Source of the DNA: Bacteroidaceae bacterium
GTDB taxonomy: Bacteria > Bacteroidota > Bacteroidia > Bacteroidales > Bacteroidaceae
Length of the DNA: 64,000 bases
Direction of reading: 5' to 3'
NCBI GenBank assembly: GCA_017461605.1
Contig: JAFTXN010000005.1
Span: 167,807 to 231,806 of the forward strand
Both the position numbers and the translations under genes were made by a program. The stretch's first letter is position 1. Every line of letters starts with the position of its first letter. A model generated the notes under the pieces. The model had not been told where the DNA came from, ran no database searches, and worked only from the letters and a program-made list of their open reading frames with translations. Below, piece by piece: positions 26,473-35,593 of the stretch.

Positions 26473-27981
26473 TCAACGACGGAAGTATTTGCCGATCATG
26501 GGCAGTCGCGACAAGGGGAAGTCGTGATAGAGAATATGTCCCACGAAGGCTGCCACAATCACGGTGTTGGCCAGCAGCACCGGGATACCGTTGCCGACAT
26601 AGTGTCGCACCACCAGCATGGCTGCATAGCACAGAGCTGCCAATGCCACATACACGGCGATGCTCTTCAGTGGGTAGCGGATGGGATAGTAGCGTTGGCC
26701 CACCACATAACTCAGCACCATGGAGGTGCCATAACCGGCCACACCGGCCCAGGCACAAGCCATATATCCGTGGGTAGGAATGAAAATCAGGTTGATGGCG
26801 ATGAGCACGGCGCAACCGGCACCCGAGAAAACAGCGCCCCAGATGGTGCGGTCGATGAGTTTGTACCAGAAGGACAGATTGAAGTAGACGCCCATCATGA
26901 TTTCGGCAGCCATGACGATGGGCACCACGCGCAGACCTTCCCAATAGTCCGGCGCGATGATGCGCTTCAGTATGTCGATATAGCCTACCACCAGCAGAAA
27001 TGCCAACAGCGTGAAGATGATGAAATACTTCATGGCCGAAGCGTAGGTGTCGCGGCTGTCTTTTTCCTGGCTCTTGCTGAAAACAAACGGCTCGTATGCA
27101 TAGCGGAAAGCTTGCGTAATCATGGCCATGATCATGGCAATCTTTACACTGGCCCCGTAGATGCCGAGTTGCACCTTACCCTCTTGTCCCGGCACCACTT
27201 GGGGGAAAATAATCTTGTCAGCCGTCTGATTGAGGATACCCGCGATGCCCAAAATCAGGATGGGCCAGGCGTATTTCAGCATCTGCCGCAGCAATTGCTT
27301 GTCGAAAGTGTAGCGAAATCCTGTCAGCTCACGGGCGAAGAAGAAAGTGATGAGCGAAGTGCAGAACAGGTTGATGGCAAAGGCATAGCCCACACCGAAG
27401 TCCGGACTATAGATGCAGGCCACGGTGTCGTGCCATTCGGGCTTGGCGTAGAGGGTGGGGAGCAGCAGGAAGTAGACGAGGTTGAGCGTAATGTTCAGGA
27501 TGATAAACAAGAGTTTGAGCGCAGCAAACTTTATCGGCCTGCGGCGGAACCGCAAGTAAGCGAAGGGAATGCACTGAAAGGCATCAATGGCCACACATAC
27601 CGCCATCATTCCGACGAATTCGGGGTGAGCGGCATAGCCCAGCATGTCGGATATCGGGGAGAGTAGTCCCAATATAGCCGCGCAGAACATCACTCCTACG
27701 TTCCCCACCGTGATGAGGGTGGTGGAGTAGACGCGCATTCGCTCCGCTTCGTCGGTGGTCTTGTTGATGAAGCGGAAGAAGGTGGTCTCCATGCCGAAAG
27801 TCAGGAACACCAGCAGCAGAGCCACATAGCTGTAAATCTCGGTGATGACCCCATAGCCGCCACTCGAAGCAGCAAGCTGAGCCGTATAGAGTGGTACGAG
27901 CAAGTAGTTGAGAAAACGCCCTACGATGCTGCTCAGTCCGTAGATCGCGGTCTCTTTGGCTAAGGATTTCAGGTTGGCCAT
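26473..27981 (-). CDS. Polysaccharide flippase-like MOP-superfamily membrane protein
   Basis: The 502-aa protein has about 12-14 hydrophobic segments and an N-terminus typical of Wzx/RfbX-like exporters (LAKETAIYGLSSIVGRFLNY). A cytoplasmic loop with ETTFFRFINK follows. Such proteins move lipid-linked saccharides across the inner membrane. No glycosyltransferases are encoded nearby, so the substrate is unknown; a cell-wall or housekeeping glycolipid is possible. It is the first gene of the operon with the M16 peptidase and Nudix genes. Confidence 0.88.
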   Translation of the reverse strand: MANLKSLAKETAIYGLSSIVGRFLNYLLVPLYTAQLAASSGGYGVITEIYSYVALLLVFLTFGMETTFFRFINKTTDEAERMRVYSTTLITVGNVGVMFCAAILGLLSPISDMLGYAAHPEFVGMMAVCVAIDAFQCIPFAYLRFRRRPIKFAALKLLFIILNITLNLVYFLLLPTLYAKPEWHDTVACIYSPDFGVGYAFAINLFCTSLITFFFARELTGFRYTFDKQLLRQMLKYAWPILILGIAGILNQTADKIIFPQVVPGQEGKVQLGIYGASVKIAMIMAMITQAFRYAYEPFVFSKSQEKDSRDTYASAMKYFIIFTLLAFLLVVGYIDILKRIIAPDYWEGLRVVPIVMAAEIMMGVYFNLSFWYKLIDRTIWGAVFSGAGCAVLIAINLIFIPTHGYMACAWAGVAGYGTSMVLSYVVGQRYYPIRYPLKSIAVYVALAALCYAAMLVVRHYVGNGIPVLLANTVIVAAFVGHILYHDFPLSRLPMIGKYFRR

Positions 27982-28021
27982 GATGAAGTGTCTGTATCAA
28001 GGATGAAACTTTCAGAAAGCA

Positions 28022-28029
28022 CAAAGGTA
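28022..28029 (-). promoter_or_regulatory. Promoter -7 box of the flippase operon
   Basis: TACCTTTG on the minus strand lies 41 nt before the flippase ATG. No clear -33 element is seen at the usual distance. Confidence 0.6.
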
Positions 28030-28078
28030 ATGCTTTCTCGTTATGCGGTGTCTCAATGTCGGCGCAAAATAATGACTG

Positions 28079-28750
28079 TAAGTGCAAACCAACGGATTAT
28101 AGATGTTTTTATCCTCTGATTTCCAGCCTTCGGACAATCCGGATGGGGCTTCGCCCTTGAGGCAGGGGAGATGCCCGAAGGGCAGAGGGGTATGAACAGC
28201 CTGCAGAGTTTTTTCAACAGATTAAACAGAGGAAACGGCCTGAAGGGCCGGCAAGCTCTCAGCTCCAGGGCAGCGCCCCGAGTATATGTAACGACGATGA
28301 ATGCGCCCTGCAGGGGCAAAAGCAGTATTCCCGAGGTGGCTTACATAGGCTTTTGCCCTTACAGGGCGCATGGCGAATATGCTTTGCATTCTTAGGGCGT
28401 TGCCCTAAGTTGAGGGCTTCTTCCCCTTTCAGGGGAGTTTTCGGGATGGGTATGGAAATCCGGGGAGAGCATACGTGAGGGTATTCCGTCTACTCATACC
28501 TCCTCCGCTTCGCTCGTCCTCCTACCTTAGGAGGACAGCCCCGTCCGGATGTTTTTTTCATTCGATTGTTTGTCAGCAGGCGAACAGACCGGATGGGGCT
28601 TCGCCCCTGAGGCTTGGGAGATGCCCGAAGGGCAGAGGGGTATGAACAAAAACCGACAACAACAAAAGCCATGTCATCAATTTAATCTGTTGACAATTTA
28701 ATCAACAGAACACACAGATTAAACAGTTGTCTACGGGAAACGTGATGCTT
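28079..28750. repeat. Mosaic intergenic repeat, block A
   Basis: This non-coding stretch is built of modules that recur at 30052-30800. Module 1 (28079 to about 28340) begins TAAGTGCAAACCAACGGATT and contains GCGCCCTGCAGGGGCAAAAG. Module 2 (about 28365-28410) carries CATGGCGAATATGCTTTGC. Module 3 (about 28494-28552) includes CCTCCGCTTCGCTCGTCC and CTTAGGAGGACAGCCCCGTC. Short open frames inside are low-complexity and not credible genes. Confidence 0.85.
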
Positions 28751-28779
28751 CAGCCTCGGATTTAGCGAATTGACAATAA

Positions 28780-29949
28780 TTAGTAATTCAGTCCAAAAGC
28801 CCATAGCGGAACAACATTCAGATATCCCACCTCAATGTCATCCTTGACTATATATCCTTCCGTGCTGTCGGCAATCTGTCGTTGACCCTTTTTCTTTCCT
28901 CCAACTTCAAAAGTGCGTTCTCCTATTAGGAAATCAGCCTTCGGCGCTGCAATCACATCGTTGTTGACGCGCATCTGATTAATAAAGAACGTTTCACGGA
29001 GATTGCCGACATCTGTCGCCTTGTTACCTAAAATATAAGCCAGGTTTGTGTTGTCTATATACACTTTATCAACCTTTCCTAATCCGCGTATGCCTCCGGT
29101 TTTGTCGCGCAGTTGAGTAATCATTCCGGCCTTTTCCATGTATAACAGATAGTCCCCCAGCTGATTACGACTCACGCCAATCAGTTCTGCCAACTTGGTC
29201 ATTATCGGCTTAAAAGGTACACTCTTTGAAATAATCACTAACAGTTGGCGTAATTTACGTCCTGTTGAAACATTCATCATAGCATACTGCGGAATGTCAT
29301 CTTCCATAGTTTGATAAATCACCTGCTCCAGTTTGAGCTCATAATCATCGTCGCTGCCAAAAGGATAATAGCCTCTTTTCAGGTAATCGGCAAATAGAGG
29401 TAACGGATGAGCCACCCCGGGTATCTCGACCTTGTGTGTCAAAATCTCATCTATCGAATAAATCGGCGCATTTACCTGATGAAATAAGTATAGATATTCT
29501 CTGAATGACAATCCTTGCATCTCGTAGATGGGTGCCCTGCGACTAAGGTCCGCCACTCCCTTATAGATATCCAGAATTGAAGAACCGGTGAATATCAACT
29601 GCAAATCAGGGAGGGTGTCATAAATCTGTTTTAGCTCACGTGACCATCCAATATATTTATGTATTTCATCTACCAACAAGTGCTTTCCACCCTGTTTTAC
29701 AAAATTGTTAGCCAAATCCACCAACGTGTGATCCATAAAATACAGGTTGTCTGCTGAAACATACAAAGTCTGTTCAATGGGTAGGTACAACTTAATATGT
29801 TGCAGAAGCATCGTGGTCTTTCCTACACCACGCGGACCGACGAGGCCAAGCATACGTCCCGACCATATTATCCGGTCGTACATGTAACGAACGAAATCAG
29901 TGTCTACTGATTTTATCAGCTTGTTGTAAGTATTAAACAACTGCTCCAT
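28780..29949 (-). CDS. AAA_14/DUF4143 ATP-binding protein
   Basis: The 389-aa protein has Walker A GLVGPRGVGKTTML at about residues 36-49, Walker B KHLLVDEIHKYIGW, and a sensor segment LIFTGSSILDIYKG. A C-terminal DUF4143-type domain follows, including GVSRNQLGDYLLYMEKAG (HTH-like) and FINQMRVNN with EVGGKKKGQRQIAD. Function is unknown in this widespread prokaryotic family. It stands alone, is lower in GC than its neighbours, and lies between copies of an intergenic repeat, which suggests acquisition. A 19-bp inverted repeat lies just upstream. Confidence 0.88.
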   Translation of the reverse strand: MEQLFNTYNKLIKSVDTDFVRYMYDRIIWSGRMLGLVGPRGVGKTTMLLQHIKLYLPIEQTLYVSADNLYFMDHTLVDLANNFVKQGGKHLLVDEIHKYIGWSRELKQIYDTLPDLQLIFTGSSILDIYKGVADLSRRAPIYEMQGLSFREYLYLFHQVNAPIYSIDEILTHKVEIPGVAHPLPLFADYLKRGYYPFGSDDDYELKLEQVIYQTMEDDIPQYAMMNVSTGRKLRQLLVIISKSVPFKPIMTKLAELIGVSRNQLGDYLLYMEKAGMITQLRDKTGGIRGLGKVDKVYIDNTNLAYILGNKATDVGNLRETFFINQMRVNNDVIAAPKADFLIGERTFEVGGKKKGQRQIADSTEGYIVKDDIEVGYLNVVPLWAFGLNY

Positions 29950-29987
29950 AACTTTCTAGATCTTTGACGCACTGCAAATATACACCT

Positions 29988-30041
29988 TTTGCACTACAAA
30001 AGTGCAGAAATGGGCCTTTTTATGCACTTTTGTAGTGCAAA
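29988..30041. promoter_or_regulatory. Perfect 19-bp inverted repeat upstream of the ATPase gene
   Basis: TTTGCACTACAAAAGTGCA (29988-30006) is perfectly inverted at 30023-30041 across a 16-nt spacer. A minus-strand -7 box TATATTTG lies at 29982-29975, so the repeat covers the upstream promoter region of the ATPase gene. It could be an operator or an RNA hairpin; sequence does not decide. Confidence 0.75.
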
Positions 30042-30051
30042 TCTATGATAA

Positions 30052-30800
30052 TAAGTGCAAACCAACGGATTATAGATGTTTTTATCCTCTGATTTCCAGC
30101 GTTCGAACAATCCGGATGGGGCTTCTTCCCCTTTCAGGGGAGATACCGGGTGGGTATGAACAGCCTGCAGAGTTTTTTCAACCGATTAAACAGAGGAAAC
30201 GGCCTGAAGGTCCGGCAAGCTCTCAGCTCCAGGGCAGCGCCCCGAGTATATGTAACAACGATGAATGCGCCCTGCAGGGGCAAAAGCAGTATTCCCGAGG
30301 TGGTATACATTGGTTTTTGCCATTTGCTCATACCTCCTCCGCTTCGCTCGTCCTCCTACCTTAGGAGGACAGCCCCGTCCGGATGGTTGCCGCTCTCGAC
30401 CATTCTTCAGTATTCGGGCTTTTGCCCCTGCAGGGCGCATGGCGAATATGCTTTGCATTCTTAGGGCGTTGCCCTAAGCTGAGAGCTTCTTCCCCTTTCA
30501 GGGGAGATACCGGGTGGTATAAACAGCTTGCAGAGTTTTTTCAACCGATTAAACAGAGGAAACGGCCTGAAGGGCCGGCAAGCTCTCAGCTCGGGGCAGC
30601 GCCCCGAGTATATGTAACGACGATGAATGCGCCCTGCAGGGGCAAAAGCAGGATTCCCGAGGTGGCTTACATTGGCTTTTGCCATATATTCATACCCCCT
30701 CCGCTTCGCTCGTCCTCCTACCTTAGGAGGACAGCCCCGTCCGGATGGCTGCTGATCTTCTAAGAATTGGGGAGCTCCCGAAACGGGGGAGGGGTATGAA
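30052..30800. repeat. Mosaic intergenic repeat, block B
   Basis: A near-identical direct copy of module 1 starts at 30052 and runs to about 30317. A shorter copy lies at about 30488-30685. Module 3 recurs at about 30327-30384 and 30690-30748, and module 2 at about 30433-30479. At 30772-30799, GGGGAGCTCCC and GGGTATGAAAA occur inverted relative to 34853-34898. No credible gene lies inside. Confidence 0.85.
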
Positions 30801-30839
30801 AAACATAGAACGAGCAATAGTTCCAACAAAAATAAACAA

Positions 30840-30871
30840 AGCGGGGCGGCCTCTCTGTGAGACCGCCCCGC
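30840..30871 (-). terminator. Terminator of the surface-protein operon
   Basis: The stem AGCGGGGCGG/CCGCCCCGCT, closed further by CTC/GAG, is followed on the minus strand by TTTGTTTATTTTTG. It lies 84 nt past the stop of the 56-aa gene. Confidence 0.85.
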
Positions 30872-30954
30872 TGCTGTGTATGGTTGGAAAGACCGGAAAA
30901 TAGAATTACCCAAAACTATTTTTACCCACCGGTCTTTCCTGAACCCGGGTTCAT

Positions 30955-31125
30955 TTATTCTTCGTCTTCAGCTGTCCATTCGTCAGCGCTCCAGCCACGC
31001 TTTTGGCTGAGCTGACCAGCACCACCGGCATGTCCTTTGTTGATGTCAAGGGCAGATGCTGCTACTACACCTTCAGAAAGGATATTGATTTGCTCTGCCT
31101 TAGGAGCTACATAGATATTTTTCAT
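30955..31125 (-). CDS. Small 56-aa protein after the large surface protein
   Basis: The frame from ATG 31125 to TAA 30955 encodes 56 residues beginning MKNIYVAPKAEQINILSEG. A glycine-rich HAGGAGQ part follows, and then the acidic end DEWTAEDEE. There is no hydrophobic segment and no cysteine. It lies 18 nt after the stop of the 1151-aa surface protein and before a good terminator, so it is probably translated from the same mRNA. The KxIYVAPxxE-type start resembles small conserved Prevotella/Bacteroides proteins of unknown role, by memory rather than search. A secreted peptide or RiPP-type precursor is only a speculation. Confidence 0.65.
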   Translation of the reverse strand: MKNIYVAPKAEQINILSEGVVAASALDINKGHAGGAGQLSQKRGWSADEWTAEDEE

Positions 31126-31143
31126 ATTGTTCAGTGTCTTAGT

Positions 31144-34100
31144 TTATTTTACGTATACTTTCTTACCGTTCACAATGTAGATACCCTTCTGCATCTTGGC
31201 TACGCGGCGGCCGCTGAGGTCGAAGATAGCAGCGTTGCCGTTTTCGCCTACGATAGCATTTTCGATACCGGTAGTTTCACCGAAGCGGAGGCCCTTAACA
31301 CCAGAACCTGCGGGCAGGTTGAGATAAGCCTTGAATCCGCTTACGTTTTCGCCAGTGAAAGGATAGAAACCGATTCCGTCAATAGCTTGCAAAGTGAACA
31401 CTTCACCTTCTGCCGGTTTGGCTGTTGTAACAATAGTTCCGCTGAGGGCATTGCCTTCGATGGCTGCAACATCAGTACCAATAGCAAAGTTGTATTCGCC
31501 TTCTTCTGCTTCCAGAACAACGCCGGTGTTGGCAGGGATAGTTGTCTCAACAGCGTTGAGGGTAAGAATATCTTCGTTTACAGTACCAGTGTATACCTTA
31601 ACTTCTGCAGGAATTGTGAGGGCTACAGGAGCATAGAGAGTGGCGTATCCGGCTGCAGAAACAGAAACGGGGAGAGTTTCTACTTCTTCAAGAGCCCAAG
31701 CTGCGTTAGCATCGTTTTGTCCATAAGTAAGACCACTCCAGTCTGACAAGCAATAAGTGTCTCCGTTACGATAAAGTGCGTAAGCACCTACTACTTCAGT
31801 ATTCTCACTAATAGTCCAAGCTTTACCTTCAGAGCCAGCAGCATCCATTCCGTCATACTGATTCAAAGCGTAGCCACAGCCATAGCTTACAAGCGTATTG
31901 TCTTCACCAAGGTAGATAATGCTTCTGGCTGCATCCTTTTCTGCTACGAGTTCCATACCTGTTGCATCTTCTTTAGACTGCCAGTATTTACCCTTCTTGG
32001 CATCATCATTTCCGTTCATGCTCTTTACGCGGTAGAAGCCGGCTGTAGGCATGTTTAACTTAAATGTTGAAGCACTCTCAGTGATGGCTGAAGTGACAGC
32101 AGTGATGTCTGCAATATTCATTGTGGCAACTTCAACAAGAGATTTAGCTTGGATAGCTTGTGCATTTGCAATTGCAGTAAGGAATGCATCCTTGTTACCT
32201 GTGTATTGTCCAATACCTTCACCAATTTCTGCATTCACGTACTTAGCCTTAGCTGTAGCTGCTGTTTGAAGATCTGAAAGAGCCGCAATATGTTCGTCTG
32301 TCAGCTGATTAAGTTCATAAGTAGAACCAATGTATGTAAACTTATGCGCAGAACCAGATGCTGCACCCGTATCACCGTAACGTGTGATTAATTGATTAGC
32401 GTTCTGATAGTGAATTGGAGAATCATTACCTGTTGTATAGAATAAGAAGATACCATCATCAGCAATACCTGTACCTTCATTCTCACCGGTTTCTGTAATC
32501 TTTATCGAAGAAGAGCCCCAGAAACCATTACCTGTACCTACATTGTAAATTCCTACTTCTTCAATAACACCTACTTCAGTAGCAGTCATATCCAAAGCCC
32601 ACCACATAGTCTTATCATAGACATTAGTAGCCTTAAAGTAATGTGTGTTTCCCTTAGCATTTACGTTTCCAGGATCATCATAGATAGATTTACCAGCTGC
32701 GTAGGAAATTACACCGTCAATAGTAAATACGGGGAGGTTCTTAGACTTCTTGAATGCAGCAATAGCAGCTTCTACTTCTTCTACAGTTTTAGCAGTATTT
32801 CTAGCTTCTACAAGATCGTTGTAAGCAGCAGTGGGATATTGACCGAGTTCGGGAACCTCTGCATAGTCGTCAGCAGTAAGGTTGTTGAGGATTGCTTGAA
32901 TGTCGGCAGTTACGTCAATAGTATTGATATACCAACGTGATGCATCCTCATCACCATCATAATTGATAAGCTGATTACCTACCCAGTTACTTGCATGCAG
33001 TGTGCCTCCATTAGACTTCATTTCCACCAAGTTGTTGGTAGCATCAATGATTTCGAAAGTATAAGCAGCTACCGGTTCTGCAGTAAGCGCACATTCACCG
33101 GCAGGAGCACCCATGTAAACACTATTCAATTCGTTATACAGATAGAATGACACACCACCGGCATGACGGAGGCTCCAAATAGCATTGTAGTCTTGATTGT
33201 CGGCACCGATAGCCTTACCTGCATTCACGTCTGCAGACACCCAAACACCATTACGTCCTGAGTCTGTGGCCTTTGTCTGGAAAGTAAACATCTTAGCAGC
33301 CACAGCGTCTGCAACATTAACCAATTCGGCGTCAATTGCTGCGAAAGTAGCAAAATCAGTAGTAGTGATATTGTCAATGTTTGCTTTAGCAGTATTAATC
33401 AGGGCTGCATCGAACACAACAGAGAGTGTTGCCCACTGGTCCAAAGTTTCAAGAGTGTTGGTCTTATAAGTTGCGATCAAAGCTGTGAAGTCAGTAACTT
33501 CCTTTACTTGCCATTCAGAAGCACCACCATTGTCCCAACGTACCAAAGTGAATCCACCTGCCATGTGTACAGACTTACCATTTGATGTCAACTTAATCTT
33601 GGCTTCTGCGACTGTAGCGCTCGCGTTTACCTCCAAAGTATAATTACCTGCACTATTTGCATCGGTTGTTACAGCTATTTCTGTACTATTACTCTGAGGT
33701 TCGCAAAGGTACTTACCTGTATAGGGGTTGAACACCTTGAGTGTTCCATCGTTATTGCTTACAAACTGCCAAAGGCCTGCGGGACTTGCCAAAGTTTCTG
33801 TACCTACAACCTTTGAAGTCGCCATTTCCATAAATCCTTTAGCACGCTCAGTGGTAAGTGTTTGAATAGAGAAGTACTTACCTTCAAGCGCTGCATAAGC
33901 GGCTTTCTTATAATCAACAACTTTAGCGTTGATAGCTTCAATTGCAGCATTAAGACCTGCGATAGAGTTATTTTCAGGAGTAACAGCATTGATAGCTTCT
34001 TCGTATGAAGTTGTTGCAGGATAAATAGTTGAAACGAGCGCGTAATTCTGAATTTCAGCAATTGCAGCAGCCTTTGCAGCAGGAACGTCAATTACGGAAG

Positions 34101-34599
34101 AGAAGTCGGTAACCTGTTCAACAACAAAGATAGAACCAGCATCGTTTGAATAATAATCAGTTATGTGACTCTGATATGCATCGTTAAGAGCATTCCAACC
34201 CGTAAGATTTGCTTCTTTTGTAATATGCAAACCTGTAGCTGGTGTATTCTTTGCATCTTCATGCAAATACCAAACAACGCCATCTGCTGTCCAAGAGTTA
34301 TGGCTTGAAAGGAGATTCGTTGTTTTATAAGTATGAATCTTTACTGCCGTAAAACCTTCAGTTGCTTCAACGTTAGCAGCAGTAAAATAGAACAAAGTAG
34401 CAGCACTTGTTGTTGTAGTCTGCGTCATCTGAGCTGCATCACCAACATAGTTCATATACTTACCAGAACGTGTGTTCTTAATTGTATACCACACAGGATT
34501 ATCCGTATCCGTGGTAAGTTCAGGCAAATCTGTTGGGCCTGCCCATGCTGTTCCCACAAATGCGCAGAACAGCATCAAGAGAGAAGTAATTTTTCTCAT
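31144..34599 (-). CDS. 1151-aa secreted modular protein with sorting-type C-terminus
   Basis: A signal peptide (residues 1-20, ending GTAWA) precedes several similar beta-rich modules, each opening with phrases such as WYTIKNTRSGKYMNYVG, KYFSIQTLTTERAKGF or GFYRVKSMNGNDDAKKGKYW. They are spaced by helical linkers rich in Ala, Thr and Asp (FIVAR-like). The modules look RICIN/beta-trefoil-like. The end (AAIFDLSGRRVAKMQKG then IYIVNGKKVYVK) is a C-terminal sorting-type domain. A carbohydrate-binding or adhesive surface role is likely but unproven. The DNA for the first two-thirds is AT-rich compared with the flanking genes. Confidence 0.82.
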   Translation of the reverse strand: MRKITSLLMLFCAFVGTAWAGPTDLPELTTDTDNPVWYTIKNTRSGKYMNYVGDAAQMTQTTTTSAATLFYFTAANVEATEGFTAVKIHTYKTTNLLSSHNSWTADGVVWYLHEDAKNTPATGLHITKEANLTGWNALNDAYQSHITDYYSNDAGSIFVVEQVTDFSSVIDVPAAKAAAIAEIQNYALVSTIYPATTSYEEAINAVTPENNSIAGLNAAIEAINAKVVDYKKAAYAALEGKYFSIQTLTTERAKGFMEMATSKVVGTETLASPAGLWQFVSNNDGTLKVFNPYTGKYLCEPQSNSTEIAVTTDANSAGNYTLEVNASATVAEAKIKLTSNGKSVHMAGGFTLVRWDNGGASEWQVKEVTDFTALIATYKTNTLETLDQWATLSVVFDAALINTAKANIDNITTTDFATFAAIDAELVNVADAVAAKMFTFQTKATDSGRNGVWVSADVNAGKAIGADNQDYNAIWSLRHAGGVSFYLYNELNSVYMGAPAGECALTAEPVAAYTFEIIDATNNLVEMKSNGGTLHASNWVGNQLINYDGDEDASRWYINTIDVTADIQAILNNLTADDYAEVPELGQYPTAAYNDLVEARNTAKTVEEVEAAIAAFKKSKNLPVFTIDGVISYAAGKSIYDDPGNVNAKGNTHYFKATNVYDKTMWWALDMTATEVGVIEEVGIYNVGTGNGFWGSSSIKITETGENEGTGIADDGIFLFYTTGNDSPIHYQNANQLITRYGDTGAASGSAHKFTYIGSTYELNQLTDEHIAALSDLQTAATAKAKYVNAEIGEGIGQYTGNKDAFLTAIANAQAIQAKSLVEVATMNIADITAVTSAITESASTFKLNMPTAGFYRVKSMNGNDDAKKGKYWQSKEDATGMELVAEKDAARSIIYLGEDNTLVSYGCGYALNQYDGMDAAGSEGKAWTISENTEVVGAYALYRNGDTYCLSDWSGLTYGQNDANAAWALEEVETLPVSVSAAGYATLYAPVALTIPAEVKVYTGTVNEDILTLNAVETTIPANTGVVLEAEEGEYNFAIGTDVAAIEGNALSGTIVTTAKPAEGEVFTLQAIDGIGFYPFTGENVSGFKAYLNLPAGSGVKGLRFGETTGIENAIVGENGNAAIFDLSGRRVAKMQKGIYIVNGKKVYVK

Positions 34600-34700
34600 A
34601 AATTTGTTGTTTAAGTTAATTATAAAAAGTTGTTTGTTTCCTTTTTTACTGTAGGGGTGTTGAGGTATGGGTACACTTCACCCCAAAGTATAATGCGCGA

Positions 34701-34732
34701 CAAAAGTAGGTAAAGGGTTAATAAACGCCAAA
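34701..34732 (-). promoter_or_regulatory. Promoter of the 1151-aa surface protein
   Basis: TTTG (34732-34729), 20 nt, then TACTTTTG (34708-34701) on the minus strand. The leader before the ATG at 34599 would be about 95 nt. Confidence 0.8.
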
Positions 34733-34739
34733 TGGGGGG

Positions 34740-35128
34740 GGTAAAAAAATGTTAAAAGGGTTTAGAAAGTTAGAAAACGGGCTCCCAAGATGCTTCTTGG
34801 TTTGCAAAAAGAGTGGGTCGCTTTTCTGTTTTCTTGTTTTGCAGGATTTTCATACCCTTCACCCGTTCAGGGAGCTCCCCTGTCTTGGGGAGCAGCCGCT
34901 CTCCGGATTGTAGTCCTTCCGGAGTTCTATTGGGAGACTTGTTCGGGTGGCGGCAAGTTTACGCGCGCGCGTGCGTCAGGCATTTTTCGCGTTTTTGTTG
35001 TCATTCTGCCATTTTTACCCTGCAACATTTTGGGTGATAGCGGTTTGCAGAGTGGCAGATGGGGTGTTTTTACTGTCACTTATCTGTCATTTTGTTGCCA
35101 TCTTTCTCCATTTGCCCTGTTTTTATTC
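34740..35128. other. Intergenic stretch without a credible gene
   Basis: At about 34853-34898 it holds an inverted relative of the repeat element at 30772-30799. The rest shows open frames without start context or family features, and I see no other structure. Confidence 0.5.
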
Positions 35129-35437
35129 ATCAACAGATTGCACAGATTACACGGTCTTTCGTATTCTGATTAGGTCTTTGAACACGAATGGCACGAATTT
35201 AACGAATGGCTTATGTTGAGTCAACAGGTTACATAGTATCTTCGTGCTACTCGTGTAATTCGTGTTCTGATTAAATCAACAGATTGCACGGATTACACGG
35301 TCTTTCGTATTCTGATTAGGTCTTTGAACACGAATGGCACGGATTTAACGAATGGCTTTTGTTGAGTCAACAGGTTGCATAGTATCTTCGTGCTATTCGT
35401 GTAATTCGTGTTCTAATTAAATCAACAGATTGCACAG
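35129..35437. repeat. 146-bp tandem direct repeat
   Basis: Two consecutive 146-bp units (35129-35274, 35275-35420) differ at about six positions, and the first 17 nt of a third unit follow. Each starts ATCAACAGATTGCAC and contains nested CACGAATGGCACG and CGTGTAATTCGTG motifs. It is non-coding. Short related text appears near 28680 and 63910. Confidence 0.95.
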
Positions 35438-35535
35438 TTTTTTTGTGTTTTTGCTGCCATAAGCGTTATCCGAACGTTCCGAAGCGAAAACAAAAAGGCC
35501 ATCGAGATATTCGATGACCCAGCGTGATAGAAAGA

Positions 35536-35567
35536 AAATAGGGAGGAGCTATTGCTCTTCCCTATTT
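35536..35567 (-). terminator. rpsT terminator
   Basis: On the minus strand AATAGGGAAGAGC pairs with GCTCCTCCCTATT, followed by TTCTTTCTAT. It lies about 25 nt after the rpsT stop. Confidence 0.75.
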
Positions 35568-35593
35568 CTATTTCTTTGAAACCAAAGGTTCTC

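Noticed and set aside
28079-30317. Composite transposon around the ATPase gene
   Set aside because: Direct repeats are present, but there is no transposase, no terminal inverted repeats of insertion-sequence type and no visible target duplication. Only a recombination cassette remains plausible.
30052-30800. Short proteins encoded in the intergenic repeats
   Set aside because: Several overlapping frames of 60-150 codons exist in all directions with repeated low-complexity content. The nucleotide modules, not any frame, are conserved between copies.
34790-35173. A 127-codon plus-strand gene in the gap after the surface protein promoter
   Set aside because: It is cysteine- and phenylalanine-rich with no family features, overlaps repeat elements and has no promoter box. 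Probably non-coding.
35129-35437. Possible CRISPR array
   Set aside because: Units are 146 bp and nearly identical throughout, with no alternating short repeats and unique spacers, and no cas genes nearby.
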